A stretch of 64,000 bases of DNA, taken from NCBI GenBank assembly GCA_001577345.1, contig LSLI01000009.1:1-64000 (forward strand), read 5' to 3'. The position numbers were made by a program, and so were the translations under genes. This DNA is from Candidatus Gallionella acididurans. Lineage in GTDB: Bacteria > Pseudomonadota > Gammaproteobacteria > Burkholderiales > Gallionellaceae. Under the pieces are notes generated by a model. That model made no database searches. It was not told the DNA's origin and saw only the letters and a program-made list of their open reading frames with translations. Below are positions 28,664 to 37,943 of the stretch, one piece after another. Positions within the stretch are counted from its first letter, which is position 1, and each line of letters begins with the position of its first letter.

Positions 28664-29932
28664 ATGAACATACTTTCCAAGCTCTATTACATATTTCGAA
28701 AGTATTCGAAAGCCGTCCAGCTGTATCTCGTCATCGCGGGCCCCGGCCTGGTGGTCATGATAGCCGACAATGATGCCGGCGGAATTACCACCTACGCTGC
28801 CACCGGCGCAAAGTACGGCTATAACCTGATCTGGTTCCTGCTGATCCTGATCCCGGTTGCCTACTATGTGCAGGAAATGACCGTGCGCTTGGGCGTGGTC
28901 ACCAAGCGCGGCCATGCCGAAGCGATTTTCGACGGTTTCGGCGCGTTCTGGGGCTGGTTCTCGCTGATCGACCTGATGATTCTGGACTGGTTGACGCTGG
29001 TCACCGAGTTCGTCGGCATGACTTCGGCTCTGCACATCTTTGGCGTGCCCGCCTGGGTCACGGTCACCGGCGTTGTGGCCCTGATGGGCATGATCGTGGT
29101 GAATGGCCGTTACTGGACCTGGGAAAAGATAGCAATGCTGTTCTGTGCCCTGAACCTCATATACATTCCCGGCGCATTCATGGTCAACCCGTCGGTTTCT
29201 GAGATACTCAAGGACGGCCTGATTCCGAACTTCCCGGGCGGCTTCAACGGCGAGCTGTTCTTCTACCTGATGGCCAACATCGGCACCACCATCGCGCCCT
29301 GGATGCTGTTCTTCCAGCAGAGTGCCGTGGTCGACAAAGGGATGCAGGAGAAGGATATACCCTGGGGGAAATTCGATACTTTGCTGGGCGCGGTATTGAC
29401 GGTCGTGGTTGCAATCTTCATCGTCATTGTCACCGGCACCGTTTTGAAAGGCGTCAGTATCGACGACGCATCCCAGGCTGCCACACAGCTGATGCATACC
29501 AACCACTATGTCGGAGCGTTCATGGCCATAGGCCTGTTTGACGCCGGTTTGCTGGGCGCAATCTGCATCTCGCTGGCAAGCTCATGGGCCTTTGGCGAAA
29601 TCTTCGGCTGGGCGCATACCCTGAACACAAAAATCAAGGAGGCGCCCTGGTTCTATGCCAGCTACTTCTTTACCCTCGTCACTGCGGGTCTGGTGGTGCT
29701 GATCCCGGGAGCGCCGCTGGTATTGATCACGCTGTTCGTTCAGGTGATTGCCGTGACGCTGTTGCCTGCCGCCCTGGTATTCCTGATTCTGCTGCTGAAT
29801 GACAAAAAACACATGGGCGAATACAGCAATACCTTGAGCCAGAATCTGATCGGCGGGTTTATCGTCATTTCCATCGTGATTCTGTCCACGCTGTACGGGA
29901 TCAGCGTGATGTTCCCCGATCTGTTCAAGTAA
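28664..29932 (+). CDS. Nramp-related divalent metal transporter, probably magnesium or manganese
   Basis: The 422-aa protein has about eleven membrane helices. Helix 1 reads GPGLVVMIADNDAGG, so the usual DPGN of Nramps is DAGG. Helix 6 reads GTTIAPWMLFFQQSAVV, so the metal-selective Met of the MPH motif is Ala. Loss of that Met is a feature of Nramp-related magnesium transporters (NRMTs), which carry Mg2+ instead of transition metals. The neighbouring MgtE_N/CBS protein supports a magnesium role. Substrate assignment remains inference. The start ATG has a weak ribosome-binding site. Confidence 0.82.
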   Translation: MNILSKLYYIFRKYSKAVQLYLVIAGPGLVVMIADNDAGGITTYAATGAKYGYNLIWFLLILIPVAYYVQEMTVRLGVVTKRGHAEAIFDGFGAFWGWFSLIDLMILDWLTLVTEFVGMTSALHIFGVPAWVTVTGVVALMGMIVVNGRYWTWEKIAMLFCALNLIYIPGAFMVNPSVSEILKDGLIPNFPGGFNGELFFYLMANIGTTIAPWMLFFQQSAVVDKGMQEKDIPWGKFDTLLGAVLTVVVAIFIVIVTGTVLKGVSIDDASQAATQLMHTNHYVGAFMAIGLFDAGLLGAICISLASSWAFGEIFGWAHTLNTKIKEAPWFYASYFFTLVTAGLVVLIPGAPLVLITLFVQVIAVTLLPAALVFLILLLNDKKHMGEYSNTLSQNLIGGFIVISIVILSTLYGISVMFPDLFK

Positions 29933-29946
29933 CCGGAGAAACCGAT

Positions 29947-30120
29947 ATGTTATCGAGCCTGCGCAGTTTTGCCGCAAAAATCCGGGAAATCAACCATCGC
30001 TACAGCAAACCGCATATCGAGATGTCGTTCTGGGTAAAGTTTTCCCTGATGGCCCTGCGGATTTACCTTTTTGTACTGGTGGGCCTGATCCTTTATAAAT
30101 TCGTTGTTATCGTGAACTGA
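29947..30120 (+). CDS. Small membrane protein between the Nramp-related transporter and the CBS protein, 57 aa
   Basis: This ORF is below the track cut-off. ATG at 29947 follows CCGGAGA and lies 15 bases after the transporter stop, and the next gene starts 11 bases after its stop. The product has a basic N-terminal half (MLSSLRSFAAKIREINHRYS, SFWVKFSLMALR) and one clear membrane helix (IYLFVLVGLILYKFVVIV). Its position inside a tight three-gene operon suggests a subunit or regulator of the transporter. No family is recognised. Confidence 0.7.
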   Translation: MLSSLRSFAAKIREINHRYSKPHIEMSFWVKFSLMALRIYLFVLVGLILYKFVVIVN

Positions 30121-30130
30121 GGAATCGCAC

Positions 30131-31378
30131 ATGGCCATCGTTCTCGAACACAAGTTCTTTCTCAGTGAAATTATCGGCCGCAAGGTCTATCTGAAAACCC
30201 AGCGGGTCGGCCGTTTGAGCGATATGGTGATCATTGAAACGGGGAAGCTTCCCGAGGTTAGCCACTTCGTCGTCGATCGCCCGTTCGGCTATCCTTCCCT
30301 GTTGCTGCCGTGGGACAAATTGACGATGATTTCAAATACCGAAATCGTGTTTGACGCAAGCGATCCGGCCGGGTATGAGCGCTCGCCTCCCGAGGGGGCA
30401 ATCCTGCTTCGCGCGCACATACTCGACAAGAAGATACTGGATATGGACGATCACGAAGTCGAGGTTGTTTATGACATCAGCCTCAATTTTCAGGGGGGGA
30501 AACTTTACGTCAGCGAAGTCGATTTCAGCAGGCGGCGCCTGCTGCGCCGGATGGGGCTGAAGAAAATCGCCGACTGGATATCAAAGCAAAGCCAGGAGAC
30601 GACAGTTTCCTGGATGTATGTCCAGCAGTTGCCGGAGAAGATCGATACCTTCAAGGGGCACGTCAAACTCAAGGTGCTCAAGGAAAACATCAGCGATATT
30701 CATCCGGTCGATCTGGCAGACATCCTGGAGGAGCTGGATGGCGACCAGAGGCTGGCCATATTCAAGGCGCTTGCGCCGGAGCATGCTTCCGATACCCTGG
30801 AAGAAGTGGAGCCACGGGTTCAGCGTGATCTGATCCATTCGATAGAAAAAAGCCATGCAGCCCAGTTGATCAACGCGATGAGCCCGGCGCAGGCGGCTGT
30901 CATTCTGGCAGTGCTGCCAACCACCGAGGCAGACGAGTTGTTGCAGATGATGAACAAGGACAGCGCGGCCAAGGTGCAGAAAATCATTGAGCAGCATGAT
31001 GAAAACATCCTGCTTTTTTCGACCCAGAAATTCATGAAAATGCCCGAGTCCACAAAAGTCAGTGAGGTCATGACGGATTTTCGGGGAGTCGCACGGGACA
31101 TGGATGTGATCATGTATGTCTATATCACCGACGAACAGGACATCCTGAAGGGGGTTGTCGATTTGCGCGAATTGATCGCTGCCGAACCGGACCAGTCGAT
31201 CGGAGAAGTGATGACCGACAATGTTATCAACTTGAGCCCGGATGACACATTGAGAGATGCTGTGGATATGTTCGATCGCTACAGCTTTCGGGCCATTCCC
31301 GTAACCAACGCTGAAAACAGGATATTGGCTGTGGTTTCTTTCAGCGACATTCGCGGTATCAAGCCACGGCTGGATTGA
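30131..31378 (+). CDS. PRC-barrel / MgtE_N / CBS-pair cytoplasmic regulator
   Basis: The 415-aa protein has an N-terminal PRC-barrel-like part (LSEIIGRKVYLKTQRVGRLSDMVI). A MgtE N-terminal superhelical domain follows (HPVDLADILEELDGDQRLAIFKAL and similar units), then two CBS domains (VSEVMTDFRGVARD, GEVMTDNVINLSPDDTLRDAVDMFDRY). No membrane channel domain is present, unlike full MgtE. MgtE_N and CBS domains sense cytoplasmic Mg2+, so the protein could gate the adjacent Nramp-related transporter. This link is inferred from gene order. Confidence 0.85.
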   Translation: MAIVLEHKFFLSEIIGRKVYLKTQRVGRLSDMVIIETGKLPEVSHFVVDRPFGYPSLLLPWDKLTMISNTEIVFDASDPAGYERSPPEGAILLRAHILDKKILDMDDHEVEVVYDISLNFQGGKLYVSEVDFSRRRLLRRMGLKKIADWISKQSQETTVSWMYVQQLPEKIDTFKGHVKLKVLKENISDIHPVDLADILEELDGDQRLAIFKALAPEHASDTLEEVEPRVQRDLIHSIEKSHAAQLINAMSPAQAAVILAVLPTTEADELLQMMNKDSAAKVQKIIEQHDENILLFSTQKFMKMPESTKVSEVMTDFRGVARDMDVIMYVYITDEQDILKGVVDLRELIAAEPDQSIGEVMTDNVINLSPDDTLRDAVDMFDRYSFRAIPVTNAENRILAVVSFSDIRGIKPRLD

Positions 31379-31512
31379 ATCAGGCGATGCCGGTATGGAC
31401 ACCATCCCGGGGGTTTTCGGGCAATTACGGTGCTTCCGCTTAATAATAGGTTCACAGTCACGCCGGAATCCAGTAAAGTACAACCCATTTCCCAACCAAT
31501 AAGAGCAATAAC

Positions 31513-31746
31513 ATGAGTGAAAAAAGCCAACAACTGCAAGACCCGTTTCTCAATGCCCTGCGCAAGGAACATGTGCAGGTCGCCATTTATCTGGTGAACG
31601 GCATCAAGCTGCAAGGCCAGGTCGAGTCGTTCGATCAGTATGTGATTTTGCTGAAGAACACGATCACACAGATGGTCTATAAGCACGCCATTTCGACTAT
31701 CGTTCCGGCACGCTCAGTCAGCCTTCCCCACGACGCTGCCGAGTAA
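31513..31746 (+). CDS. hfq: RNA chaperone Hfq
   Basis: The 77-aa protein matches Hfq length. It carries the Sm1 motif [28 protein letters not shown] and Sm2 [11 protein letters not shown]. It binds small RNAs and mRNAs as a hexamer. The stop codon overlaps the hflX start (TAATG), so the standard hfq-hflX arrangement is kept. Confidence 0.98.
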   Translation: MSEKSQQLQDPFLNALRKEHVQVAIYLVNGIKLQGQVESFDQYVILLKNTITQMVYKHAISTIVPARSVSLPHDAAE

Positions 31747-32894
31747 TGCAGCAGTCTTCCGCCGGTCCTGAGGCCGCGGTTCTGGTCAGCATCGATTTCG
31801 GCAATAGCGATCACAGTGAAAGTTTGCAAGAATTGCGCTTGCTGGCAGAGACCGCTGGCGTGCGTGTTTTGGCTATCGTTGAAGCCAGGCGGCAGCGTCC
31901 TGATGCGGCACTGTTTGCGGGCAGTGGCAAGGTGCAGGAAATCGCCGAGCTGGTGGAACGATTGGAAGCACCGCTGGTGATTTTTAATCATGACCTTTCC
32001 CCCGCGCAGATGCGCAACCTGACTGCCAAACTGAACACGCGCGTGATCGACCGCACTATGTTGATCCTGGACATCTTCGCGCAGCGCGCACAAAGCCATG
32101 AAGGCAAGGTTCAGGTCGAGATTGCACAACTCAAGTATCTGGCCACACGCCTGGTGGGCATGAACCAGGACATGGGGCAGCAGAAACATGCGGTGGGGGC
32201 GCGCGGCCCCGGCGAAACCAGGCTGGAACTGGACAGGCGCAAACTCGACAAGCGCGTTCATTTGTTGAAAGAACGTCTGGAACAACTCACGCGCCAGCGC
32301 GAAGTGCGGCGGCGTGCGCGCAACCGCCATGATGTGCTGTCGGCATCCATTGTCGGCTATACCAATGCCGGCAAGTCGACACTGTTCAACAGGCTGACCC
32401 GCGCCAACGTGTATGTCGCGGACCAGTTGTTCGCCACCCTCGATACTACCTCGCGCCGCATGTTTACTGAGGATTCTGGTGAAATCGTGCTGTCTGACAC
32501 GGTGGGGTTCATCCGCCATCTGCCGCATTCGCTGGTTGCAGCTTTTCGCAGCACGCTGGAGGAAACGATCCAGGCCGATTTGTTGCTGCATGTGGTGGAT
32601 TCCAGCAACCCAAACCACGACGATCAGATCGCCGAAGTCAATAAAGTGCTGGCCGAGATTGATGCCGCGGAGATTCCTCAGGTCATGGTGTTCAACAAGA
32701 TCGACATGGGGGATGTGCCGGCCGGTGTGGAGCGGGATGAATATGGTAGAATCTGCCGCGTTTTTCTGAGTGCCCAAAGCGGTGCTGGTATGGAAGGTTT
32801 GCGGCTGGCATTGACAGAAGCCAAAACTGCCCGCCAAGCCGCCGCTGCAAAAGAGAATCAAACTAATCAAGCGAGTGACGAATTATGGGATTGA
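31746..32894 (+). CDS. hflX: GTPase HflX, ribosome-splitting factor
   Basis: The 382-aa protein has the HflX N-terminal domain (ARRQRPDAALFAGSGKVQEI), the linker GARGPGETRLELDRRKL, a GTPase domain with P-loop VGYTNAGKST, G3 DTVGFI and G4 NKID. It dissociates stalled or heat-damaged ribosomes. The short C-terminal part is typical of betaproteobacterial HflX. It overlaps hflK by ten bases. Confidence 0.97.
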   Translation: MQQSSAGPEAAVLVSIDFGNSDHSESLQELRLLAETAGVRVLAIVEARRQRPDAALFAGSGKVQEIAELVERLEAPLVIFNHDLSPAQMRNLTAKLNTRVIDRTMLILDIFAQRAQSHEGKVQVEIAQLKYLATRLVGMNQDMGQQKHAVGARGPGETRLELDRRKLDKRVHLLKERLEQLTRQREVRRRARNRHDVLSASIVGYTNAGKSTLFNRLTRANVYVADQLFATLDTTSRRMFTEDSGEIVLSDTVGFIRHLPHSLVAAFRSTLEETIQADLLLHVVDSSNPNHDDQIAEVNKVLAEIDAAEIPQVMVFNKIDMGDVPAGVERDEYGRICRVFLSAQSGAGMEGLRLALTEAKTARQAAAAKENQTNQASDELWD

Positions 32895-34084
32895 ATGATC
32901 CGCAATGGGGTAACAAGAATGGCAACGGCGGTCCTCCGGACCTGGAAGCACTGTTGCGAAAACTCAATCAAAAGCTAACGGCATTGATGGGGGGCGGCAA
33001 AGGCGGTGCCGGCAAACCCGACGGCGGTGCGCCCGCACAGGGCTTCGGGCCCGGCATCGGCTTGATCGTTGCGATCATTGCCCTGATCTGGATCGGCAGC
33101 GGATTTTACATCGTCGATGCGGGCCAGCGCGGCGCGGTGCTGCGCTTTGGCAAGAACGTGGAGATTACCCAGCCGGGCCCCCATTGGCATTTGCCTTTTC
33201 CGGTCGAGACCGTCGAAATCGTCAATGTGAGTCAGGTCCGGACCGTTGAGATCGGATATCGCGACAACGTCAAAAACAAGATACTGAATGAATCGCTGAT
33301 GCTGACCGACGATGAAAACATCATCGACATCCAGTTTGCAGTGCAGTACTTCGTGAGCGATCCTGCGGCGTACCTGTTCAACAATCGCGCTCCGGATGAA
33401 AATGTACACCAGGTGGCCGAAGCGGCAATACGCGAGGTGGTCGGCAAGAACAAGATGGATTTTGTACTGTATGAAGGGCGCGAGCAGGTGACGGCGGAGA
33501 CCACCAAGCTGATGCAAGCCATTCTTGACCGCTACAAGTCCGGCATCCTGATCAGCAAGGTCACGATGCAGAATGCTCAGCCGCCGGAACAGGTGCAGGC
33601 ATCCTTTGATGATGCGGTGAAGGCCGGGCAGGATCGCGAGCGCCAGAAAAACGAGGGGCAGGCATATGCCAATGACGTGATACCGCGCGCAAGCGGCGCG
33701 GCAGCGCGTTTGATGCAGGAAGCGCAGGGATATCACCAGAGTGTGATCGCAAACGCAGAAGGTGATGCCAGCCGCTTCAAGCAGATACTGGTGGAGTACC
33801 AGAAGGCGCCTGCTGTCACGCGCGAACGCATGTATCTGGACATGATGCAGCAAATGCTGGGCAATGTCAGCAAGGTGTTGATAGATCAAAAGAACGGCAA
33901 CAGCCTGCTTTATCTGCCCCTGGACAAGTTGATGGAAGCCACTCGTGCAGGTGCTGCAGTTTCAACCGAAGCGCAGCCCGCAGCCAAGACCGATGTCGCA
34001 CCGGCGACAACCCAGGGAAGTGATAATACAGCTGCACAGAGCGCGCGCGAGTCCCTGCTTGGCCGCGATCGGGAGACAAGATAA
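32885..34084 (+). CDS. hflK: HflK subunit of the FtsH protease modulator
   Basis: The 399-aa protein has a Gly/Pro-rich cytoplasmic N-terminus, one membrane helix (GIGLIVAIIALIWIGSGFYIV) and a periplasmic SPFH domain (QRGAVLRFGKNVEITQPGPHWHLP). A charged C-terminal helix follows. With HflC it forms a large cage around FtsH. The stop overlaps the hflC start (TAATG). Confidence 0.96.
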   Translation: MGLNDPQWGNKNGNGGPPDLEALLRKLNQKLTALMGGGKGGAGKPDGGAPAQGFGPGIGLIVAIIALIWIGSGFYIVDAGQRGAVLRFGKNVEITQPGPHWHLPFPVETVEIVNVSQVRTVEIGYRDNVKNKILNESLMLTDDENIIDIQFAVQYFVSDPAAYLFNNRAPDENVHQVAEAAIREVVGKNKMDFVLYEGREQVTAETTKLMQAILDRYKSGILISKVTMQNAQPPEQVQASFDDAVKAGQDRERQKNEGQAYANDVIPRASGAAARLMQEAQGYHQSVIANAEGDASRFKQILVEYQKAPAVTRERMYLDMMQQMLGNVSKVLIDQKNGNSLLYLPLDKLMEATRAGAAVSTEAQPAAKTDVAPATTQGSDNTAAQSARESLLGRDRETR

Positions 34085-34962
34085 TGAAGATCAATACAGC
34101 TAACATCCTGGTCGGCGCAGTGGTTGTGCTGGTAATTGCCAGCCTGAGCATGTTCGTGGTCGACCAGCGCCAGACTGCCATCGTGTTTCAGCTGGGGGAA
34201 ATGATCAGTGTAAAAACTGCCCCCGGTTTGTACTTCAAGGTGCCGCTGATGCAGAACGTGCGATTCTTTGATTCGCGCCTTCTTACTCTGGATACCGGGG
34301 AGCCGGAGCGCTACATCACGGCTGAAAAGAAAAACGTGATGGTGGATTCTTTCGTCAAGTGGCGCATCGCGGACGTCAAGCAATACTATGTCAGCGTCGG
34401 CGGCGATGAAATGCGCGCGAGGACACGCCTGATGCAGACGATCAATTCCAGCATGCGCGAGGAATTCGGCAAGCGCAGCATTCATGATGTCATTTCCGGC
34501 GAGCGCGACCAGATCATGCAGGCGGTGCTGCAGAAAACCGAGGCGGATGCCAGCAAGATAGGCGTGCAGGTGCTGGACGTGCGCCTCAAGCGCGTCGACT
34601 TCCCGCCCGAGATCAGCGATTCGGTATACCGGCGCATGGAGGCCGAGCGAAAACGCGTCGCCAACGAGCTGCGCGCAACCGGATTTGCCGAGAGCGAGAA
34701 GATCCGCGCCGATGCCGACCGGCAGCGCCAGGTTATCCTGGCGGGCGCCTACCGCGATGCGCAGCGCATCAAGGGTGAAGGCGATGCCAGAGCTTCTGTG
34801 CTGTATGCGGCAGCATTTGGCCGGAACCCTGAGTTCTATGCGTTCTATCGCAGTCTTGAGGCCTACAAGCAAAGCTTCAAGAACAAGGGCGATGTGATGG
34901 TGCTGGACCCGAGCTCGGTCTTCTTCAAATACATGAAGAATCCCGGTATGGGCGGCAAGTAG
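34084..34962 (+). CDS. hflC: HflC subunit of the FtsH protease modulator
   Basis: The 292-aa SPFH protein has an N-terminal membrane helix (ILVGAVVVLVIASLSMFVV) and the family motif QTAIVFQLGEMISVKTAPGL. It has YRRMEAERKRVANELRATG in the coiled region and ends FFKYMKNPG. It partners HflK to regulate FtsH. The TAG stop overlaps the GTG start of the DUF2065 gene. Confidence 0.96.
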   Translation: MKINTANILVGAVVVLVIASLSMFVVDQRQTAIVFQLGEMISVKTAPGLYFKVPLMQNVRFFDSRLLTLDTGEPERYITAEKKNVMVDSFVKWRIADVKQYYVSVGGDEMRARTRLMQTINSSMREEFGKRSIHDVISGERDQIMQAVLQKTEADASKIGVQVLDVRLKRVDFPPEISDSVYRRMEAERKRVANELRATGFAESEKIRADADRQRQVILAGAYRDAQRIKGEGDARASVLYAAAFGRNPEFYAFYRSLEAYKQSFKNKGDVMVLDPSSVFFKYMKNPGMGGK

Positions 34963-35147
34963 TGCTGCAATACTGGCTGCTTGGACTTGCGATGATGATG
35001 GTGGTGGAAGGTTTGTTGCCCTTTCTGCTGCCCGAAGTGTGGCGTGAGACCTTTCGCAAGCTGGTGGCACTGACAGACGGGCAATTGCGCTTTATCGGGC
35101 TTACCTCGATGCTGGCCGGCCTGCTGATGTTGTATTGGATCAAATAA
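34962..35147 (+). CDS. DUF2065 small membrane protein
   Basis: A GTG start overlaps the hflC stop. The 61-aa product has two membrane helices (YWLLGLAMMMVVEGLLPFLL and RFIGLTSMLAGLLMLYWI) and the central segment PEVWRETFRKLVALTDGQL typical of DUF2065. It commonly lies between hflC and hisZ in betaproteobacteria. Function is unknown. Its TAA overlaps the hisZ start. Confidence 0.88.
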   Translation: MLQYWLLGLAMMMVVEGLLPFLLPEVWRETFRKLVALTDGQLRFIGLTSMLAGLLMLYWIK

Positions 35148-36304
35148 TGCAAAACTGGCTGCTCCCAGAATACATCCAGGACATGTTGCCGGACGAGGCG
35201 CTGCGTATCGAACAGATGCGCGCCCAGTTCCTCGACTTGCTGCGAAAGTCCGGCTATCAATTGGTGGCTCCGCCGCTGCTGGAATATGCCGAATCATTGT
35301 TGCTTGACGGCGGTGATGACAGGGATTTGCGCAGCTTCAAGCTGGTCGACCAGCTGAGCGGGCGCACCCTGGCATTGCGCGCTGACATCACGCCGCAAGT
35401 GGCACGCATAGACGCGCATTTGCTGAACCGTCAAGGCGTGGTGCGCCTGTGTTACGCGGGCAGCGTGCTGCATACCCAACCGGCGGGACTGACGCGGACC
35501 CGCGAATTGCTGCAAATCGGTGCCGAATTGTACGGGCATCGCGGGCTCGAGAGCGATCTGGAAATCCAGCAATTGATGCTGCAATCCCTGGCTTTGCTGG
35601 GCATCGAAGGCGTGCATCTCGACCTTGGCCATGTGGGTGTGTTTCGCGCGCTGGTGAACCATGCCAAATTGGACCGGAATATCGAGAACGAATTATTTGT
35701 CGCGCTGCAAAACAAGGACGGCACTGCTTTGCAAGCGCTGACGGCATCGCTGGATGCAGCCTTGCGCGATGCCCTGCTTGCGTTGCCGTCGCTGTATGGC
35801 AATTGTGCCGGCGTGCTGGAGAAAGCCCGCAGGCTGTTGCCGGATTACCCCGGGATTCGTGCGGCTCTGGATGACCTGCAAAGCATCTCGGGCAGTTTGC
35901 AACCGCTGGTGGCCGGCGTGGGCATAGACCTCGCCGACTTGCGCGGATACCACTATCACAACGGCATGGTGTTTGCCGCCTACCACGCAGGCAGCCACGA
36001 TGCGATCGCGCTGGGCGGGCGCTACGACGGCCTGGGCAAGAGCTTCGGACGCGCGCGCGCAGCCACCGGATTCAGCATGGACCTGCGGCAGTTGTACAGT
36101 TTGCTGCCGCATCGAACAGCCAGAATGGGCATTTGTGCGCCTTACCTCGACGATGCAACTTTGCGCGACCAGATTGCGCAACTGCGTGATGCCGGGGAAA
36201 TTGTCGTCGTCGACCTGCTCGGTGACGCAAGCCTGCGCAGGGAGTTGCAGTGCGACCGCGAGCTGGTTTTGCGCAACGGTGCTTGGCAGATCGTTGCGCT
36301 TTGA
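35147..36304 (+). CDS. hisZ: ATP phosphoribosyltransferase regulatory subunit HisZ
   Basis: The start at 35147 (MQNWLLPEYIQDMLP) overlaps the DUF2065 stop; the track start four codons earlier lies inside that gene. The 385-aa product resembles the HisRS catalytic core (RADITPQVARIDAHLL, LCYAGSVLHTQP) without aminoacylation function. It activates the short form of HisG in histidine biosynthesis. hisG is not in the window. Confidence 0.95.
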   Translation: MQNWLLPEYIQDMLPDEALRIEQMRAQFLDLLRKSGYQLVAPPLLEYAESLLLDGGDDRDLRSFKLVDQLSGRTLALRADITPQVARIDAHLLNRQGVVRLCYAGSVLHTQPAGLTRTRELLQIGAELYGHRGLESDLEIQQLMLQSLALLGIEGVHLDLGHVGVFRALVNHAKLDRNIENELFVALQNKDGTALQALTASLDAALRDALLALPSLYGNCAGVLEKARRLLPDYPGIRAALDDLQSISGSLQPLVAGVGIDLADLRGYHYHNGMVFAAYHAGSHDAIALGGRYDGLGKSFGRARAATGFSMDLRQLYSLLPHRTARMGICAPYLDDATLRDQIAQLRDAGEIVVVDLLGDASLRRELQCDRELVLRNGAWQIVAL

Positions 36305-36320
36305 TAATTGAAACTGTTGA

Positions 36321-37655
<1,335 letters not shown>

Positions 37656-37772
37656 CGTGATGAATATGTTGGGCTACACAAGGAACGCGGTGCATGGTTC
37701 GCACTTCGTTCTTGTTTGAGCGTTTGAGATTTGAACTGGTGCCCGGGGCAGGAGCTTCGCTGTTCCGGGCAC

Positions 37773-37800
37773 AAAAAAATGGCCCGCTTGCGCGAGCCAT
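37773..37800 (-). terminator. Terminator of tRNA-Leu(CAG)
   Basis: On the minus strand the stem ATGGCTCGCG.../...GGGCCAT is followed by seven T residues. It lies 10 bases after the tRNA 3' end. Confidence 0.75.
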
Positions 37801-37809
37801 ATTTTGTAC

Positions 37810-37894
37810 TGGTGCCCAGAAGAGGACTCGAACCTCCACACCTTGCGGCACACGGACCTGAACCGTGCGCGTCTACCAATTCCGCCATCTGGGC
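37810..37894 (-). tRNA. tRNA-Leu (anticodon CAG)
   Basis: The 85-nt minus-strand sequence starts GCCCAGATGGCGGAATTGG and ends TCTGGGCACCA. Anticodon CAG lies in the loop TTCAGGT. It has the long variable arm of class II tRNAs and an encoded CCA. The gene lies between purA and rnr in opposite orientation. Confidence 0.96.
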
Positions 37895-37943
37895 TTAGAT
37901 TTGCTGAAGGCGCGCAATTTAATTGTTAAAGGATACATTGTCA

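Noticed and set aside
28622-29506. Minus-strand ORF of 294 codons
   Set aside because: It lies fully antisense to the Nramp-related transporter and has His/Gln-rich composition typical of a shadow.
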